From assembly GCA_002281535.1 (NCBI GenBank), contig NCGD01000010.1, positions 1 to 64,000 of the forward strand: a stretch of 64,000 nucleotides of DNA, read 5' to 3'. The DNA is from Sphingomonas sp. 28-63-12 (GTDB lineage Bacteria; Pseudomonadota; Alphaproteobacteria; Sphingomonadales; Sphingomonadaceae). The number at the start of each line of letters is the position of its first letter. Position 1 is the stretch's first letter. Below the pieces are notes generated by a model. That model did not search any database, was not told the origin of the DNA, and worked only from the letters and a program-made list of their open reading frames with translations. The translations under genes and the position numbers were made by a program. This document shows positions 8,194 to 18,121 of the stretch, one piece after another.

Positions 8194-9273
8194 TCAGGCT
8201 GCATCAAGCGTGGCCAGCCGCTCCGCTTCGTCCTCGGCGATCAGCGCGCCGATCAGGTCTTCCATGTCGCCCTGCAAAATCTCCGGCAGCCGGTGGAGCG
8301 TCAGGTTGATGCGGTGGTCGGTCACCCGCCCTTGCGGATAATTATAGGTACGAATCCGCTCCGATCGATCGCCCGAGCCGACCATCGATTTGCGCGCGCC
8401 CGCCCGTTCGGCATGGAGACGCTCGCGCTCGGCCTCGTACAGGCGCGTGCGCAGCACCTTCATCGCCTTGGCTTTGTTTTTATGCTGCGACTTTTCGTCC
8501 TGCTGGATCACCACCAGCCCGGTCGGGATATGGACGATTCGCACGGCGCTATCGGTGGTGTTGACTGATTGGCCACCGGGGCCAGACGAGCGATAAATGT
8601 CGATCCGCAGATCCTTGTCCTCGATCTTGACGTCGACTTCCTCGGCCTCGGGCAGGACCGCAACAGTGGCGGCAGAGGTATGAATTCGCCCGCCCGCCTC
8701 TGTCGCCGGCACCCGTTGAACGCGGTGGACGCCGCTTTCGAATTTCATCCGCGCGAACACGCCCTGGCCGTTCACGCTGGCAATAACTTCCTTGTAACCG
8801 CCCAATTCGGCCGGGCTGGCCGAGATCAGTTCGACCCGCCAGCCATGATTGTCGGCATAACGCTGGTACATGCGGAACAGATCGCCGGCGAACAACGCCG
8901 CTTCGTCCCCCCCGGTACCGGCGCGGATTTCAAGCATCGCCGCGCGTTCGTCGGCGGCATCGCGCGGCAGCAGCGCCAGGGCAAGGTGCCGCTCGGCATC
9001 GGGCAGCCGCGATTTAATGTCGGCGATTTCCTCGCGCGCCATTTCGCGGATATCGGCATCGCTGTCGGGCGCCTCGAGCAAGGTCGCCAGCACGCCAAGC
9101 TCGGCGCGCAACCGGCGGACCTCGCAGGCGGCCTTTACGACAGGTTCGAGCTCGGCATATTCCTTCGAAACCGCCACGAAGCGCTCGGACGGTAGATCGC
9201 CTGTAGCCATCAGCGCCTGCAGCTCATCCCGGCGCGCGGCAATCTGCGCAATACGTTCTGGAGAGACGCTCAT
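8194..9273 (-). CDS. prfA: Peptide chain release factor 1
   Basis: RF1 reads UAA and UAG stop codons and triggers peptidyl-tRNA hydrolysis on the ribosome. The 359-residue protein has the catalytic GGQ at 233-235 inside [15 protein letters not shown] and the PAT stop-recognition tripeptide of RF1 at 189-191 ([14 protein letters not shown]), which distinguishes it from RF2. Length matches the family. It sits between hisS and prmC on the same strand, with a repeat element in the gap to hisS. Confidence 0.97.
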   Translation of the reverse strand: MSVSPERIAQIAARRDELQALMATGDLPSERFVAVSKEYAELEPVVKAACEVRRLRAELGVLATLLEAPDSDADIREMAREEIADIKSRLPDAERHLALALLPRDAADERAAMLEIRAGTGGDEAALFAGDLFRMYQRYADNHGWRVELISASPAELGGYKEVIASVNGQGVFARMKFESGVHRVQRVPATEAGGRIHTSAATVAVLPEAEEVDVKIEDKDLRIDIYRSSGPGGQSVNTTDSAVRIVHIPTGLVVIQQDEKSQHKNKAKAMKVLRTRLYEAERERLHAERAGARKSMVGSGDRSERIRTYNYPQGRVTDHRINLTLHRLPEILQGDMEDLIGALIAEDEAERLATLDAA

Positions 9274-9290
9274 GCGGCACCCCCATCACC

Positions 9291-9378
9291 CGTCAACGTC
9301 ACCCCAACGAAAGCTGGGATATCATGCCGCAAGCGCGTGCTCTCGCCGCCAGAGATCCCAATCTTCGTTGGGTTGACG
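9291..9378. repeat. REP-like intergenic palindrome
   Basis: In the hisS-prfA gap, a left arm (9291-9320, CGTCAA..CCCCAACGAAAGCTGGGAT) pairs with a right arm (9354-9378, GATCCCAATCTTCGTTGGG..GACG) around a central spacer. The left arm shares the CACCCCA-CGAAAGC-GGG pattern with the element at 41041. Such CCCAGCGAAAGCTGGG palindromes occur as dispersed extragenic elements in many sphingomonad genomes. It may form a hairpin in the hisS-prfA transcript. Confidence 0.75.
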
Positions 9379-9415
9379 ACAGAGGGTGACCAGAATTGAT
9401 TGCGAACGGTTCTGA

Positions 9416-10681
9416 TCATGGGCGCACTGCCGAGAAGGACGTCTCAAAGCCATCAAAGATGGCTTGCGCCCTTGCGCGATCCATCGGACGATCATCAACA
9501 GGCCGCGCGCCGCTATGGCGTAAACCATCCCGCGTATCGAGAGAGATCGCCCAAATTGGGTTGGCCTTCATCGCCCGGTCATATCGCTTTCGCGGACTGC
9601 CCGAGATGAAGCACTCTGCAACGAACCCTTCCCGGCGGAATGCTGCGGCAAGCGCCATCGCGTCATACTCCCGATCCGCATTTTCTGCAGCGATCGCGAT
9701 ATCCAGGGTCGCACTGCATGGCTCCTCCACCAGCATCGCCAGCCGCTCAATCCCCGCCGCCCAGCCGACACCCGGCATTGGCTTGCCGCCCAAACTCTCG
9801 ATCAGCCCGTCATAGCGCCCGCCCGCCAGCACGGTCCCTTGCGCACCCAACCGGTCGGTGACGAATTCGAACGCCGTATGGCGGTAATAATCCAGCCCCC
9901 GCACCAGCCGATCGTTGCGTGTCCACGCCACGTCCGCCGCATCAAGTCCCTTGGTCACACTCTCGAAAAACGCCCCCGCCTCGGGCGTGAGATAACCGTC
10001 AATACCCGGTGCGCTATCGGCAATCGGCCGGTCTCGCGGATCCTTTGAATCCAGAATGCGCAGCGGATTCTTGTCGAGCCGCGCCAGGCTATCCTCGCTC
10101 AATTCTCCGCGATGCGCCTCGAAATGCGCGACCAGCGCGGTGCGCCAAGCGTCGCGCGTCTCGGCATCGCCCAGCGTGTTGAGTTGCAGCGTTACCCCCG
10201 CCGAAATGCCCAGTTCGCGGATCAGCTGATCGGCAAACACCAGCAGCTCGACATCGGCCGCTGGTTCCGCCGCGCCGATGATTTCGGCGTCGATCTGATG
10301 GAACTGGCGATAGCGCCCCTTTTGCGGACGTTCATAGCGAAACACCGGGCCATGAGTGACGATCTTCAGTGGCACAAATTGCTGCCAGCCCTCCGTCAGG
10401 AAAGCACGCGCGATGCCGGCCGTGAATTCGGGGCGCAAGGTGATCGAATCGCCACCGCGATCCTCAAAGCTGTACATTTCCTTGGACACGACATCGGTGG
10501 TCTCACCAAGCGACCGCGCAAACACCGCCGTCGCCTCGAACACCGGCAGTTCGACGCGCTGGAAACAGTAAAGTTTGCGCACACGTTCGAACGCTTCGAC
10601 CACGCGCGCAAAGCGGCGCTGGTCGTCGCCAAAAATGTCCTGGGTACCGCGGATGCGGTTGGGCGTTTCTGTCCGAGCCAT
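9416..10681 (-). CDS. hisS: Histidine--tRNA ligase
   Basis: This class II synthetase charges tRNA-His. The 421-residue protein has the expected N-terminal [12 protein letters not shown], motif 2 ([20 protein letters not shown]), the histidine-specific [15 protein letters not shown] and motif 3 ([17 protein letters not shown]), followed by the anticodon-binding domain. The ATG at 10681 is chosen because [12 protein letters not shown] aligns with family N-termini; upstream in-frame codons add unconserved residues. It is the first gene of a hisS-prfA-prmC set. Confidence 0.97.
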   Translation of the reverse strand: MARTETPNRIRGTQDIFGDDQRRFARVVEAFERVRKLYCFQRVELPVFEATAVFARSLGETTDVVSKEMYSFEDRGGDSITLRPEFTAGIARAFLTEGWQQFVPLKIVTHGPVFRYERPQKGRYRQFHQIDAEIIGAAEPAADVELLVFADQLIRELGISAGVTLQLNTLGDAETRDAWRTALVAHFEAHRGELSEDSLARLDKNPLRILDSKDPRDRPIADSAPGIDGYLTPEAGAFFESVTKGLDAADVAWTRNDRLVRGLDYYRHTAFEFVTDRLGAQGTVLAGGRYDGLIESLGGKPMPGVGWAAGIERLAMLVEEPCSATLDIAIAAENADREYDAMALAAAFRREGFVAECFISGSPRKRYDRAMKANPIWAISLDTRDGLRHSGARPVDDRPMDRARAQAIFDGFETSFSAVRP

Positions 10682-10873
10682 TAATCGGCGGTCTCTAAGC
10701 GAGCAGAACGCCAAATGCCAGTGGCTGGGCGGAGAATTGGGTAATTCAGGCAATCCGCGCGTCCTAATCGGCGCAACAAATGTTTAAGACTGGACTAAAG
10801 GATGTAGTCGGGCCTGCATCTGCCATAAAGCTCGGGGATATCGGGCGGCCACCGCATCAGCTAGGTAGGTGTC

Positions 10874-11518
10874 ATGTCTAAAACCCCCGTCATCATCCGC
10901 ATCGGCCAGCGCATCGCACCGCCCCGCTTCCTGCTTTTTTGCGTCGTCCTGGCGATTGCTCTGGTCCTGCTGATCCCGGTGATCGGGCCAACGCGCGGCA
11001 TCCTCGCGGCGTTCGACATCGCCAGCGCACTGTTCCTGGCGGTAATCGCGCCGCTATTGGGCAGCGAGGCCGCCGCCATGCGGATGCAAGCGGCCAACAA
11101 TGACGCCAATCGCGCGCTGCTGCTGGCGACCTGCGTCGTCGTCACCCTGGTCATCCTGATCGCGGTGGCCAGCGAAATGGCCGACATGAAAAGCCACGGC
11201 ACCGTGGCACTGGTGGTGATGACACTGGTGCTGGCCTGGCTGTTCTCCAACACCGTCTGGGCGCTGCATTACGCCAATCTCTATTATACCGGCGACGAGC
11301 ACGGCAACGACAAGCGCGGCATCAGCTTTCCCGAATGCGAGGAACCCAATTACTGGGATTTCGCCTATTTCAGCTTCACCCTGGGCATGACCTTCCAGAC
11401 CTCCGACGTCGTCATCACTAAAACCGCGATCCGGCGCCCAGTGATCGCCCAATCGCTCGCATCCTTCATATTCAATATCGGTGTGCTCGCCTTCTCGATC
11501 AACGTGCTCGGCAAGTGA
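10874..11518 (+). CDS. DUF1345 membrane protein
   Basis: The 214-residue protein has about five membrane segments and the conserved DUF1345 C-terminal region (YWDFAYFSFTLGMTFQTSDV, residues 156-175), followed by a last helix. Charged, conserved loop residues such as DEHGNDKRGISFPE precede this block. The family is widespread in proteobacteria, and its function is unknown; resemblance of the FSFTxGMTFQTSDV loop to an ion-channel selectivity region is speculative. The start ATG at 10874 is preceded by a GGTAGGT ribosome-binding site. The gene stands alone between hisS (divergent) and the M61 peptidase. Confidence 0.85.
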   Translation: MSKTPVIIRIGQRIAPPRFLLFCVVLAIALVLLIPVIGPTRGILAAFDIASALFLAVIAPLLGSEAAAMRMQAANNDANRALLLATCVVVTLVILIAVASEMADMKSHGTVALVVMTLVLAWLFSNTVWALHYANLYYTGDEHGNDKRGISFPECEEPNYWDFAYFSFTLGMTFQTSDVVITKTAIRRPVIAQSLASFIFNIGVLAFSINVLGK

Positions 11519-11602
11519 TCGGGCGCCCGACTGGACGCGAGCCGGCTGCACTGCTTTAACCCTGCCACTCTCTCTCCAAATCCTGCCGAAAGCCCCCCAT
11601 CG

Positions 11603-13507
11603 ATGATCCGTTTGCTTTCCCTGACCGCGATGCTGCTCGCTTCCACCGCCGCGGTTGCCGAAAATTCCAGGCCGCAGCCGGTGCCGTTTGTCGACACCAT
11701 CCCGGCCGCGCGCGACACGCCCTATCCCGGTACGATCACACTGGCGATCGACGCCACCGATACCAAGCAGGGGGTTTTTCGCGTGAAGGAGAGCGTGCCC
11801 GTCGACAAGGCCGGGCCGATGGTGCTGCTGTTTCCCAAATGGCTGCCCGGCAACCACTGGGCATCGGGCCAGATCGAAAAGCTTGCCGGGCTTCGCATCA
11901 GCGCAGGCGGAAAGCCGGTGAGCTGGACGCGCGACGCCGTTGACGTCTTTGCCTTTCATGTCGATGTGCCCGCCGGAGCAGAGGCCCTGGATATCGATCT
12001 GCAGTTTCTGTCAGCCACGACCACCGCGCAGGGGCGCGTTGCGGTCACGCCCAATCTCATCAGCCTGCAATGGAATTCGATGAGCCTATATCCGGCCGGC
12101 TATTTCACGCGGCAGATCCCGATCGAGGCGACAGTGACCTATCCTACCGGCTGGACGGCCGCGTCGGCGCTGACCGCCAAGGTCGACGGCGCGGTCTATC
12201 ACTATGAAAAGACCAATTACGAAGTGCTGGTCGATTCGCCCGTCGTTGCCGGGCGCTATTACAAGGCGTTCGCGCTCTCGCCGCGCGTTACGATCGACGC
12301 CTTTGCCGATACGCCGGCACAGCTTGTCGCCTCCCCGGCGCAGCTCCAGGTGCATCGCAATCTGGCCGATCAGGCGGTCAAATTGTTCGGCGCGCAGCAT
12401 TACGACAATTATCATTTCCTGTTCACGATCTCGGACGATTTGGGCGGAATCGGGCTGGAACATCATCGCTCGTCCGAAGACGGGGTGAAGCCGGGCTATT
12501 TCACCGAGTGGGACACCAGCATGCCGTCGCGCAATTTGTTGCCGCACGAATATAGCCATAGCTGGGATGGCAAATTCCGCCGGGGCGCCGATCTCTGGAC
12601 GCCCGATTTCCGGACGCCGATGCGCGACAGCCTGCTCTGGGTCTATGAAGGCCAGACGCAATTCTGGGGCTATGTGCTTCAGGCCCGTTCGGGGCTGGTC
12701 AGTAAGCAAGACACGCTCGATGCCTATGCGATGATCATCGCCAGCCTCGACACGGCCGGCGGGCGCGACTGGCGGCCGCTGATCGACACAACCAATGATC
12801 CGATCGTCGCGTCGCGCAAGCCCAAGGGATGGACGAGCTGGCAGCGCTCGGAAGATTATTACAACGAAGGGCTGCTGATCTGGATGGAGGTCGATTCGAT
12901 GCTGCGGCAGCAGACCCGCGGCAAGAAATCGATGGATGACTTTGCCCGCGCCTTTTTCGGCATTAACGATGGCGACTGGGGTGAAGTAACCTATACGATC
13001 GACGACGTTGCCGCGACGCTGAACGCTATTGCCCCCTATGACTGGAAAGCGTTCCTGACCAAGCGGACCACCGAGACGGGTGCGCCCGCCCCAATCGGCG
13101 GCTTCGCCGCCAATGGCTATAAGCTGGTCTACACCGAATCCCCGAGCGCCTATTTCAAGGCCAATGAAAAGAACCGCAAGAATACCGATCTCAGCTATTC
13201 GCTCGGCATCGTGATTGGCAAGGACGGCGAGATCAGCAGCGTGACCTGGGGAGGCCGCGCCGCCAAGGCAGGGCTGAGCGTCGGCGACTCGATCACCGCT
13301 ATCAACGGCCTGGCTTATTCGCCTGAGAAGCTCAAAGAAGCGATCACCAGCGCCAAGGGGACAGAAGCACCGCTCGTCCTGCTGATCAAGAGTGGCGATC
13401 GGATCGGCGAAACGGTAATCGACTATCATGGCGGATTGCAGTACCCGCGCCTCGAAAAAATCGGCACCGGAGAGGGTGGCCTCGATCGGCTTTTGGCAGC
13501 CAAGTAG
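11603..13507 (+). CDS. M61 family metallopeptidase with C-terminal PDZ domain, exported
   Basis: The 634-residue protein has a signal peptide (residues 1-19, cleaved at VAE), an N-terminal beta domain, and the zinc catalytic site HEYSH at 315-319 with a downstream glutamate ligand (WVYEGQTQFWG, E349). A PDZ domain fills about 525-605 (GLSVGDSITAINGLAY). M61 enzymes are glycyl aminopeptidase-like, acting on small peptides in the periplasm. The gene is followed 11 bases later by the pyrophosphatase gene, a probable two-gene transcript. Confidence 0.92.
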   Translation: MIRLLSLTAMLLASTAAVAENSRPQPVPFVDTIPAARDTPYPGTITLAIDATDTKQGVFRVKESVPVDKAGPMVLLFPKWLPGNHWASGQIEKLAGLRISAGGKPVSWTRDAVDVFAFHVDVPAGAEALDIDLQFLSATTTAQGRVAVTPNLISLQWNSMSLYPAGYFTRQIPIEATVTYPTGWTAASALTAKVDGAVYHYEKTNYEVLVDSPVVAGRYYKAFALSPRVTIDAFADTPAQLVASPAQLQVHRNLADQAVKLFGAQHYDNYHFLFTISDDLGGIGLEHHRSSEDGVKPGYFTEWDTSMPSRNLLPHEYSHSWDGKFRRGADLWTPDFRTPMRDSLLWVYEGQTQFWGYVLQARSGLVSKQDTLDAYAMIIASLDTAGGRDWRPLIDTTNDPIVASRKPKGWTSWQRSEDYYNEGLLIWMEVDSMLRQQTRGKKSMDDFARAFFGINDGDWGEVTYTIDDVAATLNAIAPYDWKAFLTKRTTETGAPAPIGGFAANGYKLVYTESPSAYFKANEKNRKNTDLSYSLGIVIGKDGEISSVTWGGRAAKAGLSVGDSITAINGLAYSPEKLKEAITSAKGTEAPLVLLIKSGDRIGETVIDYHGGLQYPRLEKIGTGEGGLDRLLAAK

Positions 13508-13518
13508 GAAAATATTCT

Positions 13519-14061
13519 ATGCGTATCGACATGATCCCGGTCGGCGACGATCCGCCCAACAGCCTCAATGTCATCATCGAAGTGCCGGTCGGCGGCGAAC
13601 CGGTGAAATATGAATTCGACAAGAAGTCAGGGGCGCTGTTTGTCGATCGTATCCTGCATACGCCGATGCGCTATCCGGCCAACTATGGCTTCATCCCGCA
13701 CACATTGTCGCCCGATGGCGATCCGCTCGACGCGCTGGTCGTGGCACGCTCGCCCTTCATCCCGGGCTGTGTGGTCCGCGTTCGGCCGATTGCCGTACTT
13801 TTTCTCGAAGACGAGGCCGGCGGCGACGAAAAGCTGCTCACGGTTCCGGTCGACGCGACTTTCCCTTATTATGCCAATGTCGACGAACATCATGACCTGC
13901 CGGAAATCGTGATGCAGCAGATCGAACATTTCTTTACCCATTACAAAGACCTGGAGCCCAAAAAATGGGTACGGGTCGGCAAATGGGGCGGGGCGGACGA
14001 GGCGCGCCAGATCGTGCTGGAAGCGATCGAGCGGGCCGCCGCCGAAAAGACCTCGGCCTAA
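13519..14061 (+). CDS. ppa: Inorganic pyrophosphatase (family I)
   Basis: The enzyme hydrolyses pyrophosphate to phosphate, pulling forward biosynthetic reactions in the cytoplasm. The 180-residue protein shows KYEFDKKSG, RYPANYGFIPHT and the signature DGDPLDALV with its three metal-binding aspartates. Length and architecture are those of soluble bacterial family I enzymes. It starts 11 bases after the M61 gene, with AGGA upstream. Its last four bases overlap the stop of the convergent TfoX-like gene. Confidence 0.97.
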   Translation: MRIDMIPVGDDPPNSLNVIIEVPVGGEPVKYEFDKKSGALFVDRILHTPMRYPANYGFIPHTLSPDGDPLDALVVARSPFIPGCVVRVRPIAVLFLEDEAGGDEKLLTVPVDATFPYYANVDEHHDLPEIVMQQIEHFFTHYKDLEPKKWVRVGKWGGADEARQIVLEAIERAAAEKTSA

Positions 14062-14414
14062 CGCTTGGCGCGGGGTTTGCGGGCGGGTGCCCGCTGCCCC
14101 GCGGCGATCGCGAGAGCGGCCCAGTCGCGAAGCGCATCGGCATCGTCATAGATTTCATCGGGCGCGCGCCGATAGTTCATCGATCCTGCGCGCCCCTCGC
14201 CCATTTGATAGGTGAAGCGTGGACAGGCCGCCGCGTCCCACACGGCATCGCTCTCGGCATCGGCCTTGAACCAGAGCTGGTCGTCAACGACGATCGCGAA
14301 GATCGTCGCGTCGAGATAGAGTGTCACGCCGCCCATCATCGCGCGCCGGGTCAGCGTGCCGATCGGCGCCAGCGCCTCCTCGATCCAGGCGATTAGGCCG
14401 GTATCAACCGCCAT
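14058..14414 (-). CDS. TfoX/Sxy N-terminal domain protein
   Basis: The 118-residue protein matches the TfoX N-terminal domain: LTRRAMMGGVTLYLDATIFAIVVDDQLWFKAD, then a YR-containing stretch (MNYRRAPDEIYDD). It lacks the C-terminal helix-hairpin-helix domain of full TfoX/Sxy, the competence regulator, so a role in competence is not implied. The tail is basic (APARKPRAKR). Its ATG shares one base with the TGA of the upstream acetyltransferase, and its stop overlaps the convergent ppa stop by four bases. Confidence 0.85.
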   Translation of the reverse strand: MAVDTGLIAWIEEALAPIGTLTRRAMMGGVTLYLDATIFAIVVDDQLWFKADAESDAVWDAAACPRFTYQMGEGRAGSMNYRRAPDEIYDDADALRDWAALAIAAGQRAPARKPRAKR

Positions 14415-14893
14415 CAGCGGTGCTCAGCCAGTGCCCGCAGCTGATCGCCCTCCATCCGCCACAAATCAAAGTCGGCATTGTGGGTACCGCCATGTCGTGC
14501 ATAAAATCGCTTGGTCGCTTCATTGTCGGTCCTCACGATCCAGTCCATCCACGCGCAGTCGCGATCAAGCGCCTCAGCGGCAAGGGCGCGCAACAATGCC
14601 TCGCCAGCGCCGCTTCCCCGGGCTGGTTCGTCGACATAAAGGTCCTCAAGGAACAGCACTGGTTCGGCTAACCAGAAATTGTAGGTCAGATACCAAAGCG
14701 CAATCCCCACCACTGTATCGTCCAGCGCTGCGACATGGGCGAAGCCCCGCAGGTCGTGGCCGAACAACGCCTTGTCGAGCGCCGCCTGGGTCCCAGAAAC
14801 CCAGTGTTCACGGTGCCAGTGCCGCCCAAACGCCAATAAGAGACGATGAATTTCAGGTACATCGTTTCGCGTCGCGCGGCGGATTGCCAGCAT
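14414..14893 (-). CDS. GNAT family N-acetyltransferase
   Basis: The 159-residue protein has a single GNAT fold. The acetyl-CoA-binding signature reads EDLYVDEPARGSGAGEALL (about 84-102), the R/Q-x-x-G-x-G/A motif A. N-terminal IRRATRNDVPEIHRLL is typical. It resembles diamine N-acetyltransferase-type GNATs (FLEDLYV), as does the adjacent copy, so the two probably arose by duplication. The substrate is unknown. The start at 14893 lies six bases after the stop of the upstream paralogue. Confidence 0.88.
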   Translation of the reverse strand: MLAIRRATRNDVPEIHRLLLAFGRHWHREHWVSGTQAALDKALFGHDLRGFAHVAALDDTVVGIALWYLTYNFWLAEPVLFLEDLYVDEPARGSGAGEALLRALAAEALDRDCAWMDWIVRTDNEATKRFYARHGGTHNADFDLWRMEGDQLRALAEHR

Positions 14894-14898
14894 CTCGA

Positions 14899-15381
14899 TC
14901 AATCCTTCGCGGCCAGCGTGATCAGCGCATCGCCTGACACCCGGCACGTCCGCCATTCCTCCATCATCTCGGCCCCCATTGCCCGATAGAAATCGATCGC
15001 GGGCGTATTCCAGGTCAGCACCTGCCATTCAAACCGCGTGCAACCCCGCTCGACCGCTATCGCCGCCAGCCGCTTGAGCAAAGCTTTGCCGACGCCACTA
15101 CCGCGCGCTGCGGGCGTGACATAGAGATCCTCCAGATACAGGCCGCGCCAGCCCGTCCAGGTCGAGAAATTATGGAAAAACAGCGCCAAGCCGGCAGCGG
15201 TGCCGTCAACTTCCGCGATCAGCGCTTCAGCGGCGGGCGCTCTGGCGAACATCGCCGCGTGCAGCAATTCCTCGGTCGCGACCACTTTTTCCAGCGCGCG
15301 TTCGAATTCGGCGAGTTCGCGCACAAAATGCAGCACGGTCGGCACGTCGCGGGGCTCGGCTGCGCGGATCATCAGGGTCAT
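14899..15381 (-). CDS. GNAT family N-acetyltransferase (diamine acetyltransferase-like)
   Basis: The 160-residue protein begins MTLMIRAAEPRDVPTVLHFVRELAEFERAL, the start usual for spermidine/diamine N1-acetyltransferase-like proteins, and carries YLEDLYVTPAARGSGVGKALL (motif A). EWQVLTWNTPAIDFYRAMGAE matches the family's C-terminal part. The substrate is inferred only by similarity. Its ATG overlaps the stop of the EamA transporter gene in an ATGA arrangement, implying translational coupling with a putative exporter. Confidence 0.88.
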   Translation of the reverse strand: MTLMIRAAEPRDVPTVLHFVRELAEFERALEKVVATEELLHAAMFARAPAAEALIAEVDGTAAGLALFFHNFSTWTGWRGLYLEDLYVTPAARGSGVGKALLKRLAAIAVERGCTRFEWQVLTWNTPAIDFYRAMGAEMMEEWRTCRVSGDALITLAAKD

Positions 15382-16268
15382 GCGGCGGCTTCCGTTTGCG
15401 GGGCCGGAGCGGCTGGCCCGCGAATCGCAACCAGGCACCCGGCGATGATCAACATGGCCCCCGCGACCGTGAACAGCGAGACCTGCTCGCCAAAAAACAG
15501 ATAGCCCAGGATCGCCGCCCATACAAAGGCGGTATATTCGACTGGTGCCAGCACTTGCGCCTCGGCCCGACCATAAGCCCAGGCCAGGGCCATCGCCGAA
15601 ACCGACCCCAAAGCTGCGGCGGCGCCGATCGCCGGCAATTGTGCCAACAAGGGCAGTCCGGCGAACCAGGGCGCGCCGATCGCGAGCAGCCCGCTAAGCA
15701 CCATGCTGGTAAACAACGCGACCTCCAGCGGATCAGCGACCTGCGCCTGCTGGCGCAATAGGATAAGGCTGTAGGCGTAGAAGATCGAGGCGGCGAAGAT
15801 CGCCATCGACCCCAGTATATGCGCCGTCGACGCCTGGGCCTGCACTTCACCGGCCGCGATCACCAGCACGCCAAGGCTGGCGACGATCGATCCCAGTATC
15901 GCCGTGCGCCGGATCGATTCGCCGAGCAGCGCTGCAGCAAAATAGAGCGCGATCAGCGGGGCAAGAAAGGTCAGGGCGACGCCTTGCGCCATCGGCACCC
16001 GCACCAGCCCCCAGAAGAACAGCAATACCGAAATGCCGGCGGTGCCGCCGCGCATCATATGAAGTCTGCGCGCGGCTGGCCCGGGCCATGGCCGCCGCCG
16101 CGCCACGAAAACCACCCCGAGCAGCAGCACCCCGACTACCGATCGCCAAAGCACCGCGCTATAGGCGCCGCTGGTGATGCTGAGCCCCTTCATCAGCGCA
16201 TCCATCACCGAATAGGTCGCGATCCCACAGGAAGCGACGGCGAAGGCGATACTGTTCCGGCTGACCAT
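15378..16268 (-). CDS. EamA-type (DMT superfamily) transporter
   Basis: The 296-residue protein has about ten membrane helices arranged as two EamA repeats (about 5-135 and 150-285), the architecture of small-metabolite exporters such as RhtA or YdcZ relatives. Conserved features include WRSVVGVLLL in the first half and EYTAFVWAAILGYLFFGEQ in the second. The ATG at 16268 is chosen because the hydrophobic repeat begins immediately after it. It is coupled by overlap to two acetyltransferase genes, which suggests export of an acetylated or related compound, but this is inference. Confidence 0.88.
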   Translation of the reverse strand: MVSRNSIAFAVASCGIATYSVMDALMKGLSITSGAYSAVLWRSVVGVLLLGVVFVARRRPWPGPAARRLHMMRGGTAGISVLLFFWGLVRVPMAQGVALTFLAPLIALYFAAALLGESIRRTAILGSIVASLGVLVIAAGEVQAQASTAHILGSMAIFAASIFYAYSLILLRQQAQVADPLEVALFTSMVLSGLLAIGAPWFAGLPLLAQLPAIGAAAALGSVSAMALAWAYGRAEAQVLAPVEYTAFVWAAILGYLFFGEQVSLFTVAGAMLIIAGCLVAIRGPAAPAPQTEAAA

Positions 16269-16320
16269 CCATGCCCGATAGCGATACCAGCCCTCGGCGT
16301 CACGCGACGACCGGTGGCCA

Positions 16321-16818
16321 CTAGCGCAATCGCATCTGATCGCCCGAAATCTGGACGTTGGCGATCCGCCGCAAATAGCTATGGCCGAGCAGCGAGATGT
16401 CCGCCTGTTCCAGCACAACGGCGCCGATATCGGTCGCGCGCTTGCCGTCAAGCACGATGCTGGCGATCCGCACTTCCTGCCCACGGACGTCGCCACCCGC
16501 GCCGCGCCCCACCACCGAGAATTGTCCAGGATCGAAATCGACATGCGCGCGGCGGGCATCCTCCTGGGTGAGCGCGACGGTATCGGCGCCTGTGTCCACA
16601 ACGAATCGGATGGGCTCGTCATTCACATCGGCGATTGCCAGGAAATGGCCGCTTGGCGCGCGATCCAGCACAGTTTCGACCGGCATGTCACGATGGGATG
16701 GCGGCGGCTTGGCGGCCGAGGTCAGACCAACAGGGGGCGGCGCAACGGTGGCGACGGGTGGCAACGACAGGCCGATGGCAATCCCGGCAATAGCAACAAG
16801 GAAGAGCGCAACCCGCAT
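16321..16818 (-). CDS. Retropepsin-like (clan AA) aspartic protease, membrane-anchored
   Basis: The 165-residue protein has an N-terminal hydrophobic segment (residues 3-22) and a single retropepsin fold with the active-site motif VVDTGADTVAL near 73-83 and the C-terminal LLGHSYLRR. It fits the bacterial TIGR02281-type family, believed to dimerise to form an active site. Its target is unknown. It lies 58 bases downstream of ispG and 52 bases upstream of the EamA gene, all on one strand. Confidence 0.87.
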   Translation of the reverse strand: MRVALFLVAIAGIAIGLSLPPVATVAPPPVGLTSAAKPPPSHRDMPVETVLDRAPSGHFLAIADVNDEPIRFVVDTGADTVALTQEDARRAHVDFDPGQFSVVGRGAGGDVRGQEVRIASIVLDGKRATDIGAVVLEQADISLLGHSYLRRIANVQISGDQMRLR

Positions 16819-16876
16819 CCCACCGCCATATCAGGCGCTGCTTAGGCCGGTGCTAATGGCGATGGCAAACAAAGCG

Positions 16877-18004
16877 TTACTCCGCCGCCTCGACCAGCTT
16901 GGCCTGGTCCGCTGCGTCGATTTCCTCGGCCTTGGCCTCGACCAATTTGACGATATGTTCGATCATATCTTCACTTTGCACGGTATGATCGGTGACGCCC
17001 GACAGATAGACCATGTGCTTGCCGTTGCCGCCGCCGGTCAGCCCGATATCGGTCTCGCGCGCTTCGCCGGGGCCATTGACGACGCAGCCGAGTACCGAGA
17101 GCGACATGGGCGTGCGGATATGCTGGAGGCGCTCTTCCAGTGCCTGCACGGTGCGGATCACATCAAAGCCCTGCCGCGCGCAGCTGGGACAACTGACGAC
17201 ACGGACGCCGCGGTTGCGAATGCCGAGTGCCTTCAGGATTTCGAAGCCGACACGCACCTCATCCTCGGGCTCGGCCGATAGCGAGACGCGGATTGTGTCG
17301 CCAATGCCGTACCAGAGCAGCGAACCGATCCCGATCGCCGACTTGACGGTGCCGCCAACAAAGCCGCCAGCCTCGGTAATGCCAAGATGCAGCGGGCAAT
17401 CGACCGCCTCGGCCAATTGCTGATACGCGGCAACGGCCAGGAAGAAATCGGAAGCCTTCACGGCAACCTTGAACTCATGGAAATCATGATCCTGGAGCAG
17501 CTTGATATGATCGAGCGCGCTTTCGACCAGCGCATCAGGACACGGCTCGCCATATTTTTCGAGCAGGTCCTTTTCCAGGCTCCCACCATTCACGCCGATC
17601 CGGATCGCGCAGCCATTGGCCTTGGCCGCGTTGACGACTTCCTTCACGCGTGCCGCCGAGCCGATATTACCGGGATTGATGCGCAGACAAGCCGCGCCCG
17701 CATCGGCGGCTTCCAGCGCGCGCTTATAATGGAAATGGATGTCCGCCACGATCGGCACGCGGCTCGCGCGAACGATCTGCTTGAGCGCCGCGGTGCTCTC
17801 CACATCCGGGCACGACACGCGGATGATATCGACGCCAGCATCCTCGCAGCGCCGGATCTGGTCGATCGTCGCCTTGGCATCCTCGGTCGGGGTATTGGTC
17901 ATTGTTTGAACAGTGACCGGTGCGTCCCCGCCGACGGGGACGTTGCCGACCATGATCTGGCGGCTTTGGCGACGGGTAATATCGCGCCAGGGGCGAAGCG
18001 ACAT
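16877..18004 (-). CDS. ispG: 4-hydroxy-3-methylbut-2-en-1-yl diphosphate synthase (flavodoxin)
   Basis: IspG is the iron-sulfur enzyme converting methylerythritol cyclodiphosphate to HMBPP in the non-mevalonate isoprenoid pathway. The 375-residue protein starts [16 protein letters not shown] and shows [27 protein letters not shown], and three cluster-ligand cysteines in SCPSC and [11 protein letters not shown]. The ATG at 18004 has GAGG about nine bases upstream. Length is that of the short proteobacterial form. It leads a possible six-gene minus-strand unit running down to the TfoX-like gene. Confidence 0.97.
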   Translation of the reverse strand: MSLRPWRDITRRQSRQIMVGNVPVGGDAPVTVQTMTNTPTEDAKATIDQIRRCEDAGVDIIRVSCPDVESTAALKQIVRASRVPIVADIHFHYKRALEAADAGAACLRINPGNIGSAARVKEVVNAAKANGCAIRIGVNGGSLEKDLLEKYGEPCPDALVESALDHIKLLQDHDFHEFKVAVKASDFFLAVAAYQQLAEAVDCPLHLGITEAGGFVGGTVKSAIGIGSLLWYGIGDTIRVSLSAEPEDEVRVGFEILKALGIRNRGVRVVSCPSCARQGFDVIRTVQALEERLQHIRTPMSLSVLGCVVNGPGEARETDIGLTGGGNGKHMVYLSGVTDHTVQSEDMIEHIVKLVEAKAEEIDAADQAKLVEAAE

Positions 18005-18121
18005 GGCAGGGTTCCTCAAGCGTTCAAGCGCGATATAGCGTTGCCTTAGCCGCCCGTCGATACGATAGCGCGGAGCAAGGATAATCCGACGCCAACAATC
18101 TGGCACAGTCGGCGGGAGAAT

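Noticed and set aside
12086-13429. Minus-strand open frame opposite the M61 peptidase gene
   Set aside because: The M61 frame carries the zinc site and PDZ domain; the opposing frame is a composition artefact.
14058-14414. TfoX-like protein as a competence regulator
   Set aside because: Only the N-terminal domain is present and no competence genes are nearby.
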